From the NCBI GenBank assembly GCA_016791265.1, contig JAEUMY010000004.1, forward strand, positions 124,001 through 188,000: a DNA stretch of 64,000 nucleotides, written 5' to 3'. Shown here piece after piece: positions 8,586 through 19,700 of the stretch. Under the pieces are notes generated by a model. The model did not search any database. It was given only the letters and a program-made list of their open reading frames with translations, and was not told the origin of the DNA. Origin of the DNA: Betaproteobacteria bacterium. GTDB taxonomy: Bacteria > Pseudomonadota > Gammaproteobacteria > Burkholderiales > Usitatibacteraceae. Both the position numbers and the translations under genes were made by a program. Within the stretch, counting starts at the first letter, position 1. Each line of letters begins with the position of its first letter.

Positions 8586-11500
8586 GCCGCTGTCCTTTCT
8601 ATGCTGCGATGCAGATTTTGGAGGTCATACACCTTCAACTCGGTGAGGTGTTGCATGCCGATGCAGGCCGCTTTGGCGCCCGACACCGTGGTGTAGTAGG
8701 TGATCTTGTTCTTCAAGGCTTCGTTGCGAATGGACCAGGAGTCGCGAATGGAGCGCTTGTCCTCCTCCACCGTGTTCACGATGAAACTGATCTCCTTGTT
8801 TTTCACCATGTCGACAATGTGGGGGTGGCCTTCCTTCACCTTGTTGACCGGCGTGACCGGCAGACCCGCCTCCTTGAGGAACGCAGCCGTGCCCTTGGTC
8901 GCCACGATGCCAAATCCCAACTGCGCCAGCGCCTGGGCGATTTCCAGCAATCTTGGCTTGTCGGCATTGCGCACCGACAGGAACGCCTTGCCGCCGGTCG
9001 GGAGCTTGATGCCTGCGGCCAGTTGCGACTTCACGAAGGCCTCTGCGAAGGTTTCGCCGACGCCCATGACCTCACCGGTCGACTTCATTTCCGGGCCAAG
9101 AATCGTGTCCACGCCAGGGAATTTGATGAAGGGGAACACGGCTTCCTTCACGGAGAAATAGGGTGGCGTGATTTCCTTGGTGACACCCTGCTCCTTCAGC
9201 GACTTGCCGGCCATGCAGCGCGCGGCGATCTTGGCCAGCGGCAGGCTGATGGCCTTGGACACGTACGGCACGGTACGCGAGGCACGCGGATTCACTTCCA
9301 GCACGTAGACGACATCCTTGCCATCCTGCTGCTGGATCGCGAACTGCACATTCATCAGGCCGACGACATTCAGTGCCCGCGCCATTTCCACGGTCTGGCG
9401 GCGGAGCTCATCTTTCAGCGCTTCGGACAGCGAGAAAGGCGGCAGCGAGCAGGCGGAATCACCTGAGTGGACACCCGCCTGCTCGATGTGCTCCATGATG
9501 CCGCCGATGAGCACATCTTTGCCGTCACTGACCGCATCGACATCCACCTCGATGGCGTCATTGAGGAAGCGGTCCAGCAGCACCGGCGAGTCGTTGGAGA
9601 CCTTCACGGCCTCGCGCATGTAGCGCTCGAGATCGCTCTCGACGTGGATGATTTCCATGGCACGCCCGCCCAGCACGTAGCTGGGACGCACGACCAGCGG
9701 GTACCCAATCTCGCGCGCCTTCTCCATGGCCTCTTCATTGGTGCGCGCCGTGCGGTTGGGCGGCTGGCGCAGCTTGAGATCGTTGATGAGCTTCTGGAAG
9801 CGCTCGCGATCTTCCGCCACATCAATGGAGTCCGGCGTGGTCCCGATGATGGGCACGCCGTTGGCTTCCAGTGCGCGCGCCAACTTCAGCGGCGTCTGGC
9901 CGCCGAACTGCACGATCACGCCCCAGGGCTTTTCCTTGTGTACGATTTCCAGCACATCTTCCAGCGTCAGCGGCTCGAAGTAGAGGCGGTCGGAGGTGTC
10001 GTAGTCGGTTGAAACGGTCTCCGGATTGCAGTTGACCATGATGGTTTCGAAGCCATCCTCGCGCAGGGCCAGGGCCGCATGCACGCAGCAGTAGTCGAAC
10101 TCGATGCCTTGGCCAATGCGATTTGGGCCGCCCCCCAGCACCATGATCTTCTTGTTGTTGGTGGGATTGGACTCGCACTCCTCGTCGTAGGTCGAATACA
10201 TGTACGCCGTTGAGGTCGCGAACTCGGCGGCACAGGTGTCGACGCGCTTGTACACCGGGCGAATATTCGCCGCATGGCGCTTGGCGCGAACATCGGCCTC
10301 CTTGGCTTTGGTGAGATAGGCCAGGCGCCGATCCGAGAAGCCCTTGCGCTTCAGCGCGCGCAATTCATCCGCGCTGATCTCATCCAGCGTCTTCTTGTCG
10401 AGCTGCAGCTCGATCTTCACCAGGTCCTCGATCTGAGCCAGGAACCAGGGATCGATCTTGGTGAAGTGGAAAATCTCTTCCAGCGTCATGCCGACACCGA
10501 AGGCATCGGCCACGTACCAGAGGCGCTCCGCGCGAGGATAGGCGAGCTCGTCCTCGATCTTCTCCATGTCGACGGTCTTCAGGTTGAAGCCGTCCACACC
10601 GACTTCCAGCCCGCGCAGCGCCTTCTGCAGCGACTCCTGGAAGTTGCGGCCGATGGCCATGACCTCGCCCACGCTCTTCATTTGCGTGGTGAGGCGATCA
10701 TCCGCCTGCGGGAATTTCTCGAACGCGAAGCGTGGCACCTTGGTGACCACGTAGTCGATACTGGGCTCGAACGATGCAGGCGTGGCGCCGCCGGTGATGT
10801 CGTTCTTCAACTCATCCAGCGTGTAGCCCACGGCCAGCTTGGCCGCGATCTTGGCGATGGGAAAACCGGTCGCCTTGGAAGCCAGCGCGGAGGAACGCGA
10901 CACCCGCGGGTTCATCTCGATGACCACCATGCGTCCGTCCGCGGGGTTCACGCCGAACTGCACGTTCGAACCGCCCGTTTCGACGCCGATCTCGCGCAGG
11001 CACGCGATGGAGGCGTTTCGCATGATCTGATATTCCTTGTCGGTCAGCGTCTGTGCCGGCGCAACCGTGATCGAGTCGCCGGTATGCACACCCATCGGGT
11101 CCAGGTTCTCGATGGAACAGATGATGATGCAGTTGTCCTTCTTGTCCCGCACCACTTCCATCTCGAACTCTTTCCAGCCGAGGACGGACTCCTCGATCAG
11201 AAGTTCTTTGGTTGGCGAGGCCTCAAGGCCGCGCTCGCAGATGGTGACGAACTCTTCCATGTTGTAGGCGATGCCGCCGCCCGAACCACCCATGGTGAAA
11301 CTGGGGCGAATGATGGTCGGAAAGCCGATGGCGACCTGCACCTGCAACGCTTCTTCCAGCGAGTGTGCCAGCGCGGAACGCGGGCTCTCCAAGCCGATCT
11401 TGGTCATGGCCTGCTTGAACTTCTCGCGGTCCTCGGCCTTGTCGATGGCTTCCTTGGTGGCGCCGATCATCTCGACCTTGTACTTGCCGAGCACGCCGTG

Positions 11501-11812
11501 CTTCGCGAGATCGAGTGCGCAGTTGAGCGCGGTCTGGCCGCCCATCGTGGGCAGCAGCGCGTCGGGACGCTCTTTCTCGATGATCGCCTCCACCACCTTC
11601 CAAGTGATGGGCTCGATGTAGGTCACGTCCGCCATGTCGGGATCGGTCATGATCGTGGCCGGGTTGCTGTTGACCAGGATGACCTTGTAGCCCTCGTCCC
11701 TCAACGCCTTGCAGGCCTGGGCGCCGGAATAGTCGAACTCGCAGGCCTGACCGATGACGATGGGGCCGGCGCCGATGATGAGGATGCTCTTGATGTCTGT
11801 GCGCTTGGGCAT
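8582..11812 (-). CDS. carB: Carbamoyl-phosphate synthase large subunit
   Basis: CarB uses ammonia released by CarA, bicarbonate and two ATP to make carbamoyl phosphate for arginine and pyrimidines. The 1076-residue protein has the expected duplicated ATP-grasp halves (starts [18 protein letters not shown] and, in the second half, [17 protein letters not shown]) and a C-terminal MGS-like allosteric domain. I chose the ATG at 11812 (MPKRTDIKS), 8 bases after the leuE stop; an upstream open extension is not conserved-looking. One dispersed palindrome is read as AANIRPV near residue 517, in the linker between the two halves. Confidence 0.97.
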   Translation of the reverse strand: MPKRTDIKSILIIGAGPIVIGQACEFDYSGAQACKALRDEGYKVILVNSNPATIMTDPDMADVTYIEPITWKVVEAIIEKERPDALLPTMGGQTALNCALDLAKHGVLGKYKVEMIGATKEAIDKAEDREKFKQAMTKIGLESPRSALAHSLEEALQVQVAIGFPTIIRPSFTMGGSGGGIAYNMEEFVTICERGLEASPTKELLIEESVLGWKEFEMEVVRDKKDNCIIICSIENLDPMGVHTGDSITVAPAQTLTDKEYQIMRNASIACLREIGVETGGSNVQFGVNPADGRMVVIEMNPRVSRSSALASKATGFPIAKIAAKLAVGYTLDELKNDITGGATPASFEPSIDYVVTKVPRFAFEKFPQADDRLTTQMKSVGEVMAIGRNFQESLQKALRGLEVGVDGFNLKTVDMEKIEDELAYPRAERLWYVADAFGVGMTLEEIFHFTKIDPWFLAQIEDLVKIELQLDKKTLDEISADELRALKRKGFSDRRLAYLTKAKEADVRAKRHAANIRPVYKRVDTCAAEFATSTAYMYSTYDEECESNPTNNKKIMVLGGGPNRIGQGIEFDYCCVHAALALREDGFETIMVNCNPETVSTDYDTSDRLYFEPLTLEDVLEIVHKEKPWGVIVQFGGQTPLKLARALEANGVPIIGTTPDSIDVAEDRERFQKLINDLKLRQPPNRTARTNEEAMEKAREIGYPLVVRPSYVLGGRAMEIIHVESDLERYMREAVKVSNDSPVLLDRFLNDAIEVDVDAVSDGKDVLIGGIMEHIEQAGVHSGDSACSLPPFSLSEALKDELRRQTVEMARALNVVGLMNVQFAIQQQDGKDVVYVLEVNPRASRTVPYVSKAISLPLAKIAARCMAGKSLKEQGVTKEITPPYFSVKEAVFPFIKFPGVDTILGPEMKSTGEVMGVGETFAEAFVKSQLAAGIKLPTGGKAFLSVRNADKPRLLEIAQALAQLGFGIVATKGTAAFLKEAGLPVTPVNKVKEGHPHIVDMVKNKEISFIVNTVEEDKRSIRDSWSIRNEALKNKITYYTTVSGAKAACIGMQHLTELKVYDLQNLHRSIERTAA
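10259..10270. repeat. GCGAATATTCGC, exact copy, in carB
   Basis: Exact copy in carB, read in the ANIR phase. With its flanks it makes a 14-base dyad (GGCG...CGCC). Confidence 0.9.
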
Positions 11813-11820
11813 GGTGATGC

Positions 11821-12468
11821 TTACTCCACGGTGGCGGTGGCGAGTCTTGCGCCAAAGCCGATGAACAGTGCGCCCACTGCCCCGGTCATCAAGGATGAGA
11901 GGCGGAAGCGGCGGCGAAACGCATCCGCAATCCGGGCGCCCGCGAAGATGAGCGCGCTGAGATAAAGGATGCTGAAGAACTGGAAGATCGCGCCCAGCGC
12001 GGCGAAGGTGACCACCGGCGCGCCATAGGCGGGATCCACGAACTGGATGAAGAAGGACACGAAGAACAGGATGGCCTTGGGATTCACCATGCAGATGGCG
12101 AAGGCTCGCGTGAACGGGTTGGAGGAATTGGTCTCCACGACCTCCGCTGTCTCGACCAGAGCACCGGCACGATACCGCTGCACGGCACCAAGGATGAGCT
12201 TGGCGCCGATCCATGCGAGGTAACCAGCACCGGCCATCTTCAGCACCAGGAACACCGAGGGATAAGCCTTCAGCAGCGTGCCCACGCCCGCAGCCGCCAG
12301 CACCATCAAGACCGCATCGCCAAGCAAAACGCCAGCGGCACCGGCATAGGCGGGACGCACACCGCGACGGGCCGCGACAGCCAGCACGTAAAGCGAATTC
12401 GGCCCAGGCAGCAGGATGATGAAGATCGTCCCGATGACGTAGGTCGCGAAATCGGTGATGCCCAGCAT
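11821..12468 (-). CDS. leuE: LysE/RhtB family amino-acid exporter, LeuE-like
   Basis: This 215-residue inner-membrane exporter has the family signature [11 protein letters not shown] near residue 20 and the [15 protein letters not shown] segment in the middle, very close to E. coli LeuE (leucine efflux). About six hydrophobic segments are visible. Its ATG overlaps the carA stop by one base (TGATG) and it ends 8 bases before carB, so it is wedged between the two subunits of carbamoyl-phosphate synthase in one transcript. The exact substrate is inferred from similarity. Confidence 0.8.
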   Translation of the reverse strand: MLGITDFATYVIGTIFIILLPGPNSLYVLAVAARRGVRPAYAGAAGVLLGDAVLMVLAAAGVGTLLKAYPSVFLVLKMAGAGYLAWIGAKLILGAVQRYRAGALVETAEVVETNSSNPFTRAFAICMVNPKAILFFVSFFIQFVDPAYGAPVVTFAALGAIFQFFSILYLSALIFAGARIADAFRRRFRLSSLMTGAVGALFIGFGARLATATVE

Positions 12469-13622
12469 CAGGCCGCCTTGCCGGCTTTCTTCGCCGCCAT
12501 CATGCTGATGAAGCGATCGAAGAGATACCCCACTTCATGCGGACCGGGACTGGCTTCCGGATGGCCCTGGAAGCTGAACGCCGGCTTGTCAGTGCGCTCT
12601 ATCCCCTGCAGGGTCCCGTCGAAAAGCGACTTGTGCGTGGCGCGAATATTCGCAGGCAATGTGGACTCGTCCACTGCGAAACCGTGGTTCTGGCTGGTGA
12701 TGTAGACCTGCTTCGTGTCGAGGTCCTGCACCGGATGGTTCGCGCCGTGGTGGCCGAACTTCATCTTCATGGTCTTGGCGCCCGACGCCAGCCCGAGCAA
12801 CTGGTGGCCGAGGCAGATGCCGAACACCGGCACGCCCTTGGCGATGACTTCTTCGATGGCCCTCACCGCATAGTCGCAGGGCTCGGGATCACCCGGCCCG
12901 TTGGACAGGAACACGCCATCGGGATTCAAGGCGAGTGCGTCAGCGGCCGTCGCCTGCGCCGGCAGCACAGTGACCTTGCAGCCGCGATCCGCCAGCATGC
13001 GCAGGATGTTGTGCTTCACGCCGTAGTCATAGGCGACCACGTGGTACTTGGCATCGACCAGCTCACGATAGCCCGTGCCCAGCGCCCAAGTGCTGGCGTT
13101 CCAGTCATACGGTTTGGTGCAGCTCACCACCTTGGCGAGATCCAGCCCGGCCATGCTGGGCGCGGCCTTCGCGGACTCATGCGCCTTGCGAATATTCGCA
13201 TCCGTCGCCTCGCCCACCAGAATGCAGCCGTTCTGCGCACCCTTTTCGCGCAGCAGACGCGTGAGGCGGCGGGTGTCGATGTCGGCAATCGCAACGACGC
13301 CATTTCGTTCCAGGTATTTGTCGAGCGTTTCCTGCATGCGGAAATTGGAGGCAAGCAGAGGCAGATCACGAATGATGAGCCCGGCGGCGTAAGTCTTCTT
13401 CGACTCGGCGTCCTCGGGATTCGCGCCGACGTTGCCGATGTGCGGGTAGGTCAGGGTCACGATCTGTCCCATGTAGGACGGATCGGTGAGGATTTCCTGG
13501 TAACCGGTCATGGCGGTGTTGAACACCACCTCACCGACGGTCTGGCCCGACGCGCCGATGGAAGTCCCTTTGAAAACAGCGCCATCAGCAAGAACCAGCA
13601 GGGCGGATGGGCGTTGGGACAC
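12468..13622 (-). CDS. carA: Carbamoyl-phosphate synthase small subunit
   Basis: CarA is the glutamine amidotransferase subunit that supplies ammonia to CarB. The 384-residue protein has the N-terminal CPSase domain and a C-terminal class I GATase domain with the nucleophile in [13 protein letters not shown] and the His/Glu pair in [14 protein letters not shown] chose the GTG at 13622 ([14 protein letters not shown]), which has a GGAG ribosome site; the longer frame upstream is read through a hairpin leader. Two dispersed palindromes lie inside it, both read as ANIR. Confidence 0.95.
   Translation of the reverse strand: MSQRPSALLVLADGAVFKGTSIGASGQTVGEVVFNTAMTGYQEILTDPSYMGQIVTLTYPHIGNVGANPEDAESKKTYAAGLIIRDLPLLASNFRMQETLDKYLERNGVVAIADIDTRRLTRLLREKGAQNGCILVGEATDANIRKAHESAKAAPSMAGLDLAKVVSCTKPYDWNASTWALGTGYRELVDAKYHVVAYDYGVKHNILRMLADRGCKVTVLPAQATAADALALNPDGVFLSNGPGDPEPCDYAVRAIEEVIAKGVPVFGICLGHQLLGLASGAKTMKMKFGHHGANHPVQDLDTKQVYITSQNHGFAVDESTLPANIRATHKSLFDGTLQGIERTDKPAFSFQGHPEASPGPHEVGYLFDRFISMMAAKKAGKAA
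12642..12653. repeat. GCGAATATTCGC, exact copy, in carA
   Basis: Exact copy in the GATase half of carA, read as PANIRAT. Confidence 0.9.
13188..13199. repeat. GCGAATATTCGC, exact copy, in carA
   Basis: Exact copy in the N-terminal half of carA, read as DANIRKA. The flanks extend it to the 14-mer TGCGAATATTCGCA. Confidence 0.9.
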
Positions 13623-13650
13623 GGCGAGACTCCAGGCAAACGACGGACAT

Positions 13651-13690
13651 AAAAAACGGGAAAGACCCGAAGGGCTCTTTCCCGCTTTTT
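13651..13690 (-). terminator. Intrinsic terminator in the carA leader (candidate attenuator)
   Basis: A GC-rich stem (arms begin CGGGAAAGA; one mismatch, 3-base loop, 13657-13684) is followed on the minus strand by six T residues, and on the plus strand by five. It lies 51 bases after dapB and only 28 bases before the carA GTG, downstream of a good promoter. It could end dapB transcripts, and in the carA transcript it would act as an attenuator. Confidence 0.75.
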
Positions 13691-13705
13691 GGCGATTAAG
13701 CACGC

Positions 13706-13734
13706 ATTTTACACGACCGCCCAGCCACCGGCAA
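13706..13734 (-). promoter_or_regulatory. Promoter for carA-leuE-carB-greA
   Basis: On the minus strand a TTGCCG -35 box (13729-13734) and a TAAAAT -10 box (13706-13711) are separated by 17 bases. The predicted start near 13699 gives a leader of about 77 bases that contains the intrinsic terminator and the GGAG ribosome site. Confidence 0.6.
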
Positions 13735-13743
13735 ATTCGGCGC

Positions 13744-14544
13744 CTACTTCAGCCCCAGCACATCCTGCATGTCGTAGAGCCCCGGCGGCTTGCCCGCGAG
13801 CCAGCGCGCCGCCTTGATCGCACCTTTCGCGTAGTTGCCGCGCGTCGAGGACTTGTGGCTGATCTCGATCCGTTCACCACCGCCGGCGAAAATCACGGTG
13901 TGATCGCCGATCACATCGCCGCCCCGCAGCGTCGCGAAGCCGATGGCGCCGCGCTTTCTCGCACCGGTGTGCCCCTCGCGGCTCAGCACACCCTCCGCGG
14001 CCAGGCTTGTTCCGCGCGCGGCCGCGGCCACTTCACCCATTTTCAGTGCCGTGCCGGACGGCGCATCAACCTTCTGGTTGTGGTGCATTTCCACGATCTC
14101 GATGTCGTAGTCGGCATCCAGTGCGCGCGCGGCCTGCTCGATGAGCTTCAGCGTGATATTCACGCCGACGCTCATGTTGGGCGCGAATACCACCGAAATA
14201 TCCTTCGCCGCCATGGCGATGGCGGTCTTGCCGGCGTCGTCGAAGCCAGTGGTGCCGATGACGATGGGCTTCTTCGCGGCACGACACGCGGCCAGATGGG
14301 CCAGCGTGCCTTCGGGCCGCGTGAAGTCGATCAACACTTCACTCGCGGCCAGAGCCGCGGCAAGATCAGGCCGCAGCAGTATGCCCTGCTCGCGATAACC
14401 GAACGCCTGCGCGTCCTTGCCAATATGCGGGCTGTCGGCGCGTTCCAGCGCCGCGGCGAGCGTGCATTCCGACTCGGAAAGCGCTTCCAGCAGCATGCGC
14501 CCCATGCGGCCGGTGGCGCCGGCAATCGCCACGCGCGTGGTCAT
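13744..14544 (-). CDS. dapB: 4-hydroxy-tetrahydrodipicolinate reductase
   Basis: DapB acts in the diaminopimelate/lysine pathway using NAD(P)H. The 266-residue protein has the Rossmann start [17 protein letters not shown], the catalytic-region [16 protein letters not shown] (about 157-172), and [17 protein letters not shown]. It follows bamE with a 6-base gap on the minus strand and precedes the carA leader. Confidence 0.97.
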   Translation of the reverse strand: MTTRVAIAGATGRMGRMLLEALSESECTLAAALERADSPHIGKDAQAFGYREQGILLRPDLAAALAASEVLIDFTRPEGTLAHLAACRAAKKPIVIGTTGFDDAGKTAIAMAAKDISVVFAPNMSVGVNITLKLIEQAARALDADYDIEIVEMHHNQKVDAPSGTALKMGEVAAAARGTSLAAEGVLSREGHTGARKRGAIGFATLRGGDVIGDHTVIFAGGGERIEISHKSSTRGNYAKGAIKAARWLAGKPPGLYDMQDVLGLK

Positions 14545-14550
14545 GCCGCC

Positions 14551-14910
14551 TTACCGCTTGACCGGTGGCAGGTCGGATGGGAGCGCCGCCGTGTCCCCTT
14601 CGATGCGCGCGAGCTTGTCGCTTTCAAAGAAGAACGTGATGCGCCGCTCCTCGCTGATCCGCTTCAGTTTCGCGAAACCGCCATATTGCTCGTGGCTGAA
14701 GTAGTAGTCCCAGCGATTGGCATGGAACACGTCCTGCAGCAAAGGTGTGCCCAGCGCGGTGCGGACTTCAGCCTTGCTCATGCCGATCTTGACGGCGGCG
14801 AAGGCCTCCTTGGTGATGAGATTGCCCTGCTGGATTTCGATCTTGTGCGGGCTGAGATAGCTGCACGCGGAAAGCAGGACGGCCGCGAGAAGTGGTGTGA
14901 TGACGCGCAT
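14551..14910 (-). CDS. bamE: Outer membrane assembly lipoprotein BamE (SmpA/OmlA)
   Basis: BamE is a small lipoprotein of the BAM complex that inserts outer-membrane barrels. The 119-residue protein, from the ATG at 14910, starts with a lipoprotein signal (lipobox LSAC, Cys at about 16) and contains the SmpA/OmlA core: [31 protein letters not shown] and the WDYYF strand. It is divergent from fur, an arrangement common in proteobacteria. A TATAAT-like -10 box lies on the minus strand at 14936-14941. Confidence 0.93.
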   Translation of the reverse strand: MRVITPLLAAVLLSACSYLSPHKIEIQQGNLITKEAFAAVKIGMSKAEVRTALGTPLLQDVFHANRWDYYFSHEQYGGFAKLKRISEERRITFFFESDKLARIEGDTAALPSDLPPVKR

Positions 14911-15031
14911 AGTGACCCCGATGAGAATGCCCCGGATTATAGCGGAGGCCCGCCTGCGCCCCACGAGATGCCACCGGGCGGTGAATCCGATTTATCATGC
15001 AGACAACTCCGCATCACTTCCGAAAGCCGCC

Positions 15032-15460
15032 ATGCCCGAATCCAAAGACCTGCGCAACATGGGCCTCAAGGCCACGCTGCCCCGCTTGAAGGTGCTGGAC
15101 CTGTTCCAGCACAGCAAGCAGCGGCACATGACGGCGGAGGATGTGTACAAACTGCTGCTGGAGGAAAACGCGGACATCGGTCTCGCCACCGTCTATCGCG
15201 TGCTGACCCAGTTCGAGCAGGCAGGTCTCCTCATGCGCCACCATTTTGAGAGCGGCAAAGCGGTCTTCGAGTTGAACGAAGGCGGCCACCACGATCATCT
15301 GGTGTGCCTCCAGTGCGGTCGGGTGGAGGAATTCTTCGATGCCGAAATCGAGCGCCGTCAGGCCAAGATCGCCAAGGATCGCGGCTTCACCATCCATGAG
15401 CACTCGTTGCACATCTACGCGGACTGCACGAAGGACCGCTGCCCGCACAAATTGCCGTGA
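15032..15460 (+). CDS. fur: Ferric uptake regulator Fur
   Basis: Fur is a dimeric Fe2+-dependent repressor of iron-uptake genes. The 142-residue protein has the winged helix ([14 protein letters not shown], recognition segment [17 protein letters not shown]), the HHDH metal site at residues 86-89, a CxxC pair at 92-95 and two late cysteines near 132 and 137, consistent with a structural zinc site. The ATG at 15032 gives the normal start [12 protein letters not shown]. Its stop overlaps the GTG of the next gene by four bases, the first of three such overlaps in a row. Confidence 0.97.
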   Translation: MPESKDLRNMGLKATLPRLKVLDLFQHSKQRHMTAEDVYKLLLEENADIGLATVYRVLTQFEQAGLLMRHHFESGKAVFELNEGGHHDHLVCLQCGRVEEFFDAEIERRQAKIAKDRGFTIHEHSLHIYADCTKDRCPHKLP

Positions 15461-15885
15461 AAGCGACTCTGCGACCCGGGCTCGCCAGCTCGTTCCGCTA
15501 CACCGTGCCGCCGCACCGCACGGTGCCGCATCTCTATCCGGAGGCGGCCGAGTTCCAGGTCATGCCGGAGGTGCTGGCGACGGGCTATCTCGTCGGGCTG
15601 TGCGAGTGGGCATGCATCGATCTCATCCGTCCGCATCTGGACTGGCCGACGGAGCAGAGCCTGGGTACGCACGTGAACCTTTCCCATGTGGCCGCGACGC
15701 CGCCCGGCATGACGATCACGGTTTCGACCCGGCTTGATGCCGTCGACGGACGCAAACTCCGCTTCACGGTCACGGCGCATGACGGCGTGGACACGATCAC
15801 CGAAGGCACGCACGAGCGGCATGTCATCGACGCCGCGAGATTCAACGCGAAAGTCGCCGACAATCTGGAACGGAGACGGGTATGA
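15457..15885 (+). CDS. Hot-dog thioesterase family protein (FlK-like)
   Basis: This 142-residue protein resembles small hot-dog-fold acyl-CoA thioesterases of the fluoroacetyl-CoA thioesterase-like group ([17 protein letters not shown], then [20 protein letters not shown] and [16 protein letters not shown]). That group is broad and most members have unknown substrates, so no fluorometabolism is implied. It starts at a GTG overlapping the fur stop (GTGA) and ends overlapping the RNase start (ATGA), so the three genes are translationally coupled. Confidence 0.75.
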   Translation: MKATLRPGLASSFRYTVPPHRTVPHLYPEAAEFQVMPEVLATGYLVGLCEWACIDLIRPHLDWPTEQSLGTHVNLSHVAATPPGMTITVSTRLDAVDGRKLRFTVTAHDGVDTITEGTHERHVIDAARFNAKVADNLERRRV

Positions 15886-16259
15886 GTCCACTCATTCGCA
15901 TTCTCTTTTTGGTGGTGTTCACGCTCGCCGGCGGCGCGCTCCCGCCGGCGCTCGCCTTTCAGCCGAATGGCAAAAATGCCATCGGCACCATCGCCGCCAC
16001 CGCCCTTCCGCCTGAAGCCAGACAAACGCTCGCGCTGATCAAGAAGGGTGGCCCGTTTCCTTACAACAAGGACGGCACGGTCTTCGGCAATCGCGAAAGA
16101 ATCCTGCCCGCCAAGCCACGCGGGCATTACAGGGAATACACGGTGAAAACGCCGGGTGCCAAGAACCGCGGCGCGCGCCGCATTGTCGCCGGCGGCGGCA
16201 TCTACTACTACACCGATGATCACTACGCGTCGTTCAAGCGCATCCAGGAGTCGCCATGA
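15882..16259 (+). CDS. Secreted guanyl-specific ribonuclease (barnase/RNase Sa type)
   Basis: This 125-residue exported RNase starts with a signal peptide (cleavage near ALA|FQ, residue 25). The mature part matches the microbial ribonuclease fold of barnase and RNase Sa: KDGTVFGNRERILP, then the catalytic Glu in HYREYTV (E85), Arg in GARRIVAG (R99/R100) and His in TDDHYASFKRI (H114). All three catalytic residues are present. It overlaps the upstream thioesterase and the downstream barstar gene by four bases each. It may act as a toxin, a defence enzyme or a scavenging nuclease. Confidence 0.9.
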   Translation: MSPLIRILFLVVFTLAGGALPPALAFQPNGKNAIGTIAATALPPEARQTLALIKKGGPFPYNKDGTVFGNRERILPAKPRGHYREYTVKTPGAKNRGARRIVAGGGIYYYTDDHYASFKRIQESP

Positions 16260-16696
16260 AAACTGATCCGCTCGGCAAGTTGTTCGAACAGGACGCGCCG
16301 CGCGGCGTCTACTGGCTGAAGTCCGCCGCCACCCCGGCCACCGTGGCGAAACTCGCCAAGGCCAAGGGCCTTGCCTACTTCCACCTCGAAGGCAAGGCCA
16401 TCGAGAAGAAGGAGCAGTTTCTCAATCACGCCGCGACCGTGATGCACTTCCCCGACTACTTCAGCAGCAATTGGGATGCGTTCGAGGAATGCATCACCGA
16501 CTTCGATTGGATTGACGCCGAGGGATATGTGATTCACTTCGATCACACCGACAACTTCGCGGCCCACCACGAAAGCCAACTGGAGACCGTGGTCGAACTG
16601 TTCCAGGACGCTGTGGATTACTGGAAGGGCGAAGGAAAGCCCATGCTGGTGCTGCTCGGGGGCGGTGATCCGGTTCCGGGCGTGAAGAAGCTCTGA
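16256..16696 (+). CDS. Barstar family RNase inhibitor
   Basis: This 146-residue cytoplasmic protein has the barstar core: YFHLEGKAIEKKEQFLNHAATV, then FPDYFSSNWDAFEECITDFDWI, where NWDAFEECITD carries the acidic helix that plugs the RNase active site in Bacillus barstar. It has no signal peptide. Its ATG overlaps the stop of the secreted RNase gene by four bases, so inhibitor and enzyme are made together and the producer is protected before export. Confidence 0.92.
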   Translation: MKTDPLGKLFEQDAPRGVYWLKSAATPATVAKLAKAKGLAYFHLEGKAIEKKEQFLNHAATVMHFPDYFSSNWDAFEECITDFDWIDAEGYVIHFDHTDNFAAHHESQLETVVELFQDAVDYWKGEGKPMLVLLGGGDPVPGVKKL

Positions 16697-16703
16697 CATA
16701 ACT

Positions 16704-16725
16704 GCCTTGCGAATATTCGCAAGGC
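16704..16725. repeat. Extended 22-bp palindrome between barstar gene and putA
   Basis: A perfect 22-base dyad (arm GCCTTGCGAAT) surrounds an exact GCGAATATTCGC core at 16709-16720. It lies in the 43-base gap between convergent genes, as at the yhbY/greA junction. Confidence 0.85.
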
Positions 16726-16739
16726 GGTGATGCGACTGG

Positions 16740-19700
16740 CTACTCCGAGCTTGCGATCAACGACGCATTGCCTCCCGCCGCGGCCGTATTGACGGTGAAC
16801 GTGCGCTCGGTCGCGAAGCGGAAGAGATAATGCGGTCCGCCCGCCTTCGGTCCGGTGCCCGACAGCCCCTCGCCGCCGAACGGCTGCACGCCGACCACGG
16901 CGCCGACTTGATTGCGATTCACATACACGTTGCCCACCCGCGCCCGCACGCGAATGGCTTGAATGGTTTCCTCGATGCGGCTGTGGATGCCCAGCGTCAA
17001 CCCGTAGCCACTGGCGTTGATGATGTCGACAAGCTCAAGCAGCTGATTGGCCTCGAATGGCAGCACATGCAGGATGGGACCGAAGACTTCACGCTCCAGC
17101 ACATCGAAGCGTGGAATCTCGAAGGCGCAGGGCGCGAAGAAATGCCCCGCAGGCAAGTCACGCGGGAGCGGCGTCTGACCCACTTGCGAATATTCGCGTT
17201 CCATCTTTTCGCGGTGCCCGCGCAGGATGGCGAGCGCTTCCTGATCAATCACCGGTCCGACGTCCGTATCCAATCGCGAAGGATCGCCCACCTGAAGTTC
17301 ATTCATCGCGCCCTTGAGAAGCTTCAACACACGGGGCGCGATGTCCTTCTGCACACACAACACGCGAAGCGCCGAGCAACGCTGGCCGGCGCTGTTGAAC
17401 GCGGACACCAGCACGTCGTTCACGATCTGTTCGGGCAGCGCTGACGAGTCGGCGATCATCGCGTTGAGGCCACCGGTTTCCGCGATGAATGGCACCAACG
17501 GTCCGGGACGCGCGGCCAGCGCGCGGTTGATGGCTTGCGCGGTGCTGGTGCCGCCCGTGAAGGCGATGCCGGCGACGCGGGCATCGTTCACCAGCCTCAC
17601 GCCAACTGTTTCGCCACGGCCCGGCAACAACGCGATGGCGTCCTTGGGCATGCCCGCTTCCAGCAGCAAGCGGATGGCCTGATCGGCGATGAGCGGCGTC
17701 TGCTCGGCCGGCTTGGCGACGACCGCATTGCCAGCGGCGAACGCCGCCGCGATCTGGCCCAGAAAAATCGCCAGCGGAAAATTCCACGGCGAAATGCAGG
17801 CGAAAACGCCGCGACCCTGGAGCGACAGATGATTGCTCTCTCCCGTCGGCCCCGGCAGCGCATGAGGCGCGGCAAAGTGCTCACGGCAGAGCGTGGCGTA
17901 GTAGCGGCAGAAGTCGGCGGCCTCGCGCACTTCACCCAGCGCATCCGGCAGCGTCTTGCCGGCTTCGCGCGACAGCAAGGCCATGAGCGGCGCGCGATCG
18001 CGCTCCAGCAAATCCGCCAAGCGATCCAGAATGCCCGCGCGTTCAGCGCCCGCCATGCCCGGCCAGCGGTGCGCCAGATCAAGCGCCAAATCCACCGTGG
18101 CGTCATCGGCCTCCTCGACCTGGCCGATGACCGCGCCAGTCGCCGGATTCACGATGTTCAGCGACGGCCCACGCACGGCGGCACCGGCGACAATGGATGA
18201 GGCCTTGAAGTCGGTGCGCCGCAAAGTCGATTGCATGGCCTGAAATAGCGCGTTCACCGCCGGCACTTCCGCGAAACTGAAGCCGGACGAGTTGACGCGA
18301 GCGGCCCCATACAGATCTTTGGGCAGCGGAATTCGGGCGTTGCGCTGGTCGGCCTGCGCGTCGATGGCCACCAACGGATCGGCGATGACGGCCTCGACGG
18401 GAATGGCGGCATCCGCGATGCGATTCACGAATGAACTGTTGGCGCCGTTCTCCAGCAGACGACGCACGAGATACGGCAGCAAGTCCTCATGACTGCCAAC
18501 CGGCGCATAGACACGGCACGCGGTCGAGTGCGCGGCCAGCACTTCTTCATACAAGGCATCGCCCATGCCGTGGAGGCGCTGAAACTCGAAGTCGCCACGC
18601 AACTTTCCATCTCGCTTGGCGCGTTCAAGAATGGTCGCCACCGTGTGCGCGTTGTGGGTGGCGAACTGGCAATAGAACGCATTGGATGCATCGAGCATCT
18701 TGGCCGCGCACGCAAGGTAGGACGCATCGGTGTTGGCCTTGCGTGTGAACACCGGGTAATCGGTCATCCCCTGCACCTGACCGCGCTTGATTTCGGTGTC
18801 CCAGTACGCGCCCTTCACCAGCCGCGTCATCATGCGCTTGCCTTCACGCTCGGCGAGCGCCTTTAGCCAATCGATCACGAAGTAGGCGCGCTTCTGGTAC
18901 GCCTGCACGGCCAAGCCAAAGCCTTCCCAGCCCTTCAACGCGGGTGAACAGAACACAGCACCGATCAACTCCAGAGACAACTCAAGCCGCTCGGTTTCCT
19001 CCGCATCAATCGTGAGACCGATGCCGCCGGCTTTAGCCTGCTGGGCCAGCGCCTGCATTTTGGGCAGCAGCTCGGCGATGACCCGCTCACGATGCGAATA
19101 TTCGTAACGCGGATGCAGCGCCGAAAGCTTTACCGAAATGCCGGGTGCGTCGAAGACCGACTGGCCTGGCTTCACCGCTTTGCTGATGGCGGTGATGGCC
19201 TCCTGATAGGCCTTGAAATAGCGCTCGGCGTCCTCGGCCGTCATGGCCGACTCACCCAGCATGTCGTAGGAGTGGCGAAATTTGGACTGGTCCGCACTGG
19301 CTGCGCGCGCGAGCGCGTCTGCGATGTCGCGGCCCATCACGAACTGCTCGGCCATCAGCTTCATGCCTTGGCGGAGCGCCATGCGCACCACCGGCTCACC
19401 CGCGCGCGCGGCGAGTTTGCCCAACCATGCGCCCACGTCAGCGATGCCGGTCGGTTCGACCGTCACCAGCTTGCCGGTGAGCATCATGCCCCAGGTGCCG
19501 GCATTCACCAGCAGGGAATCACTGCGGCCGAAGTGTTTCGCCCAATCGCCCTGGGAAAACTTGTCCTTGATGAGCTTGTCCGCAGTCGCCGCGTCGGGAA
19601 TGCGCAAGAGCGCTTCGGCCACGCACATCAGCAAAACGCCTTCCTGCGATGACAGGTCGTACTCGGTGAGAAACGACTGCATGCCGGCATCGGCCTTCTG

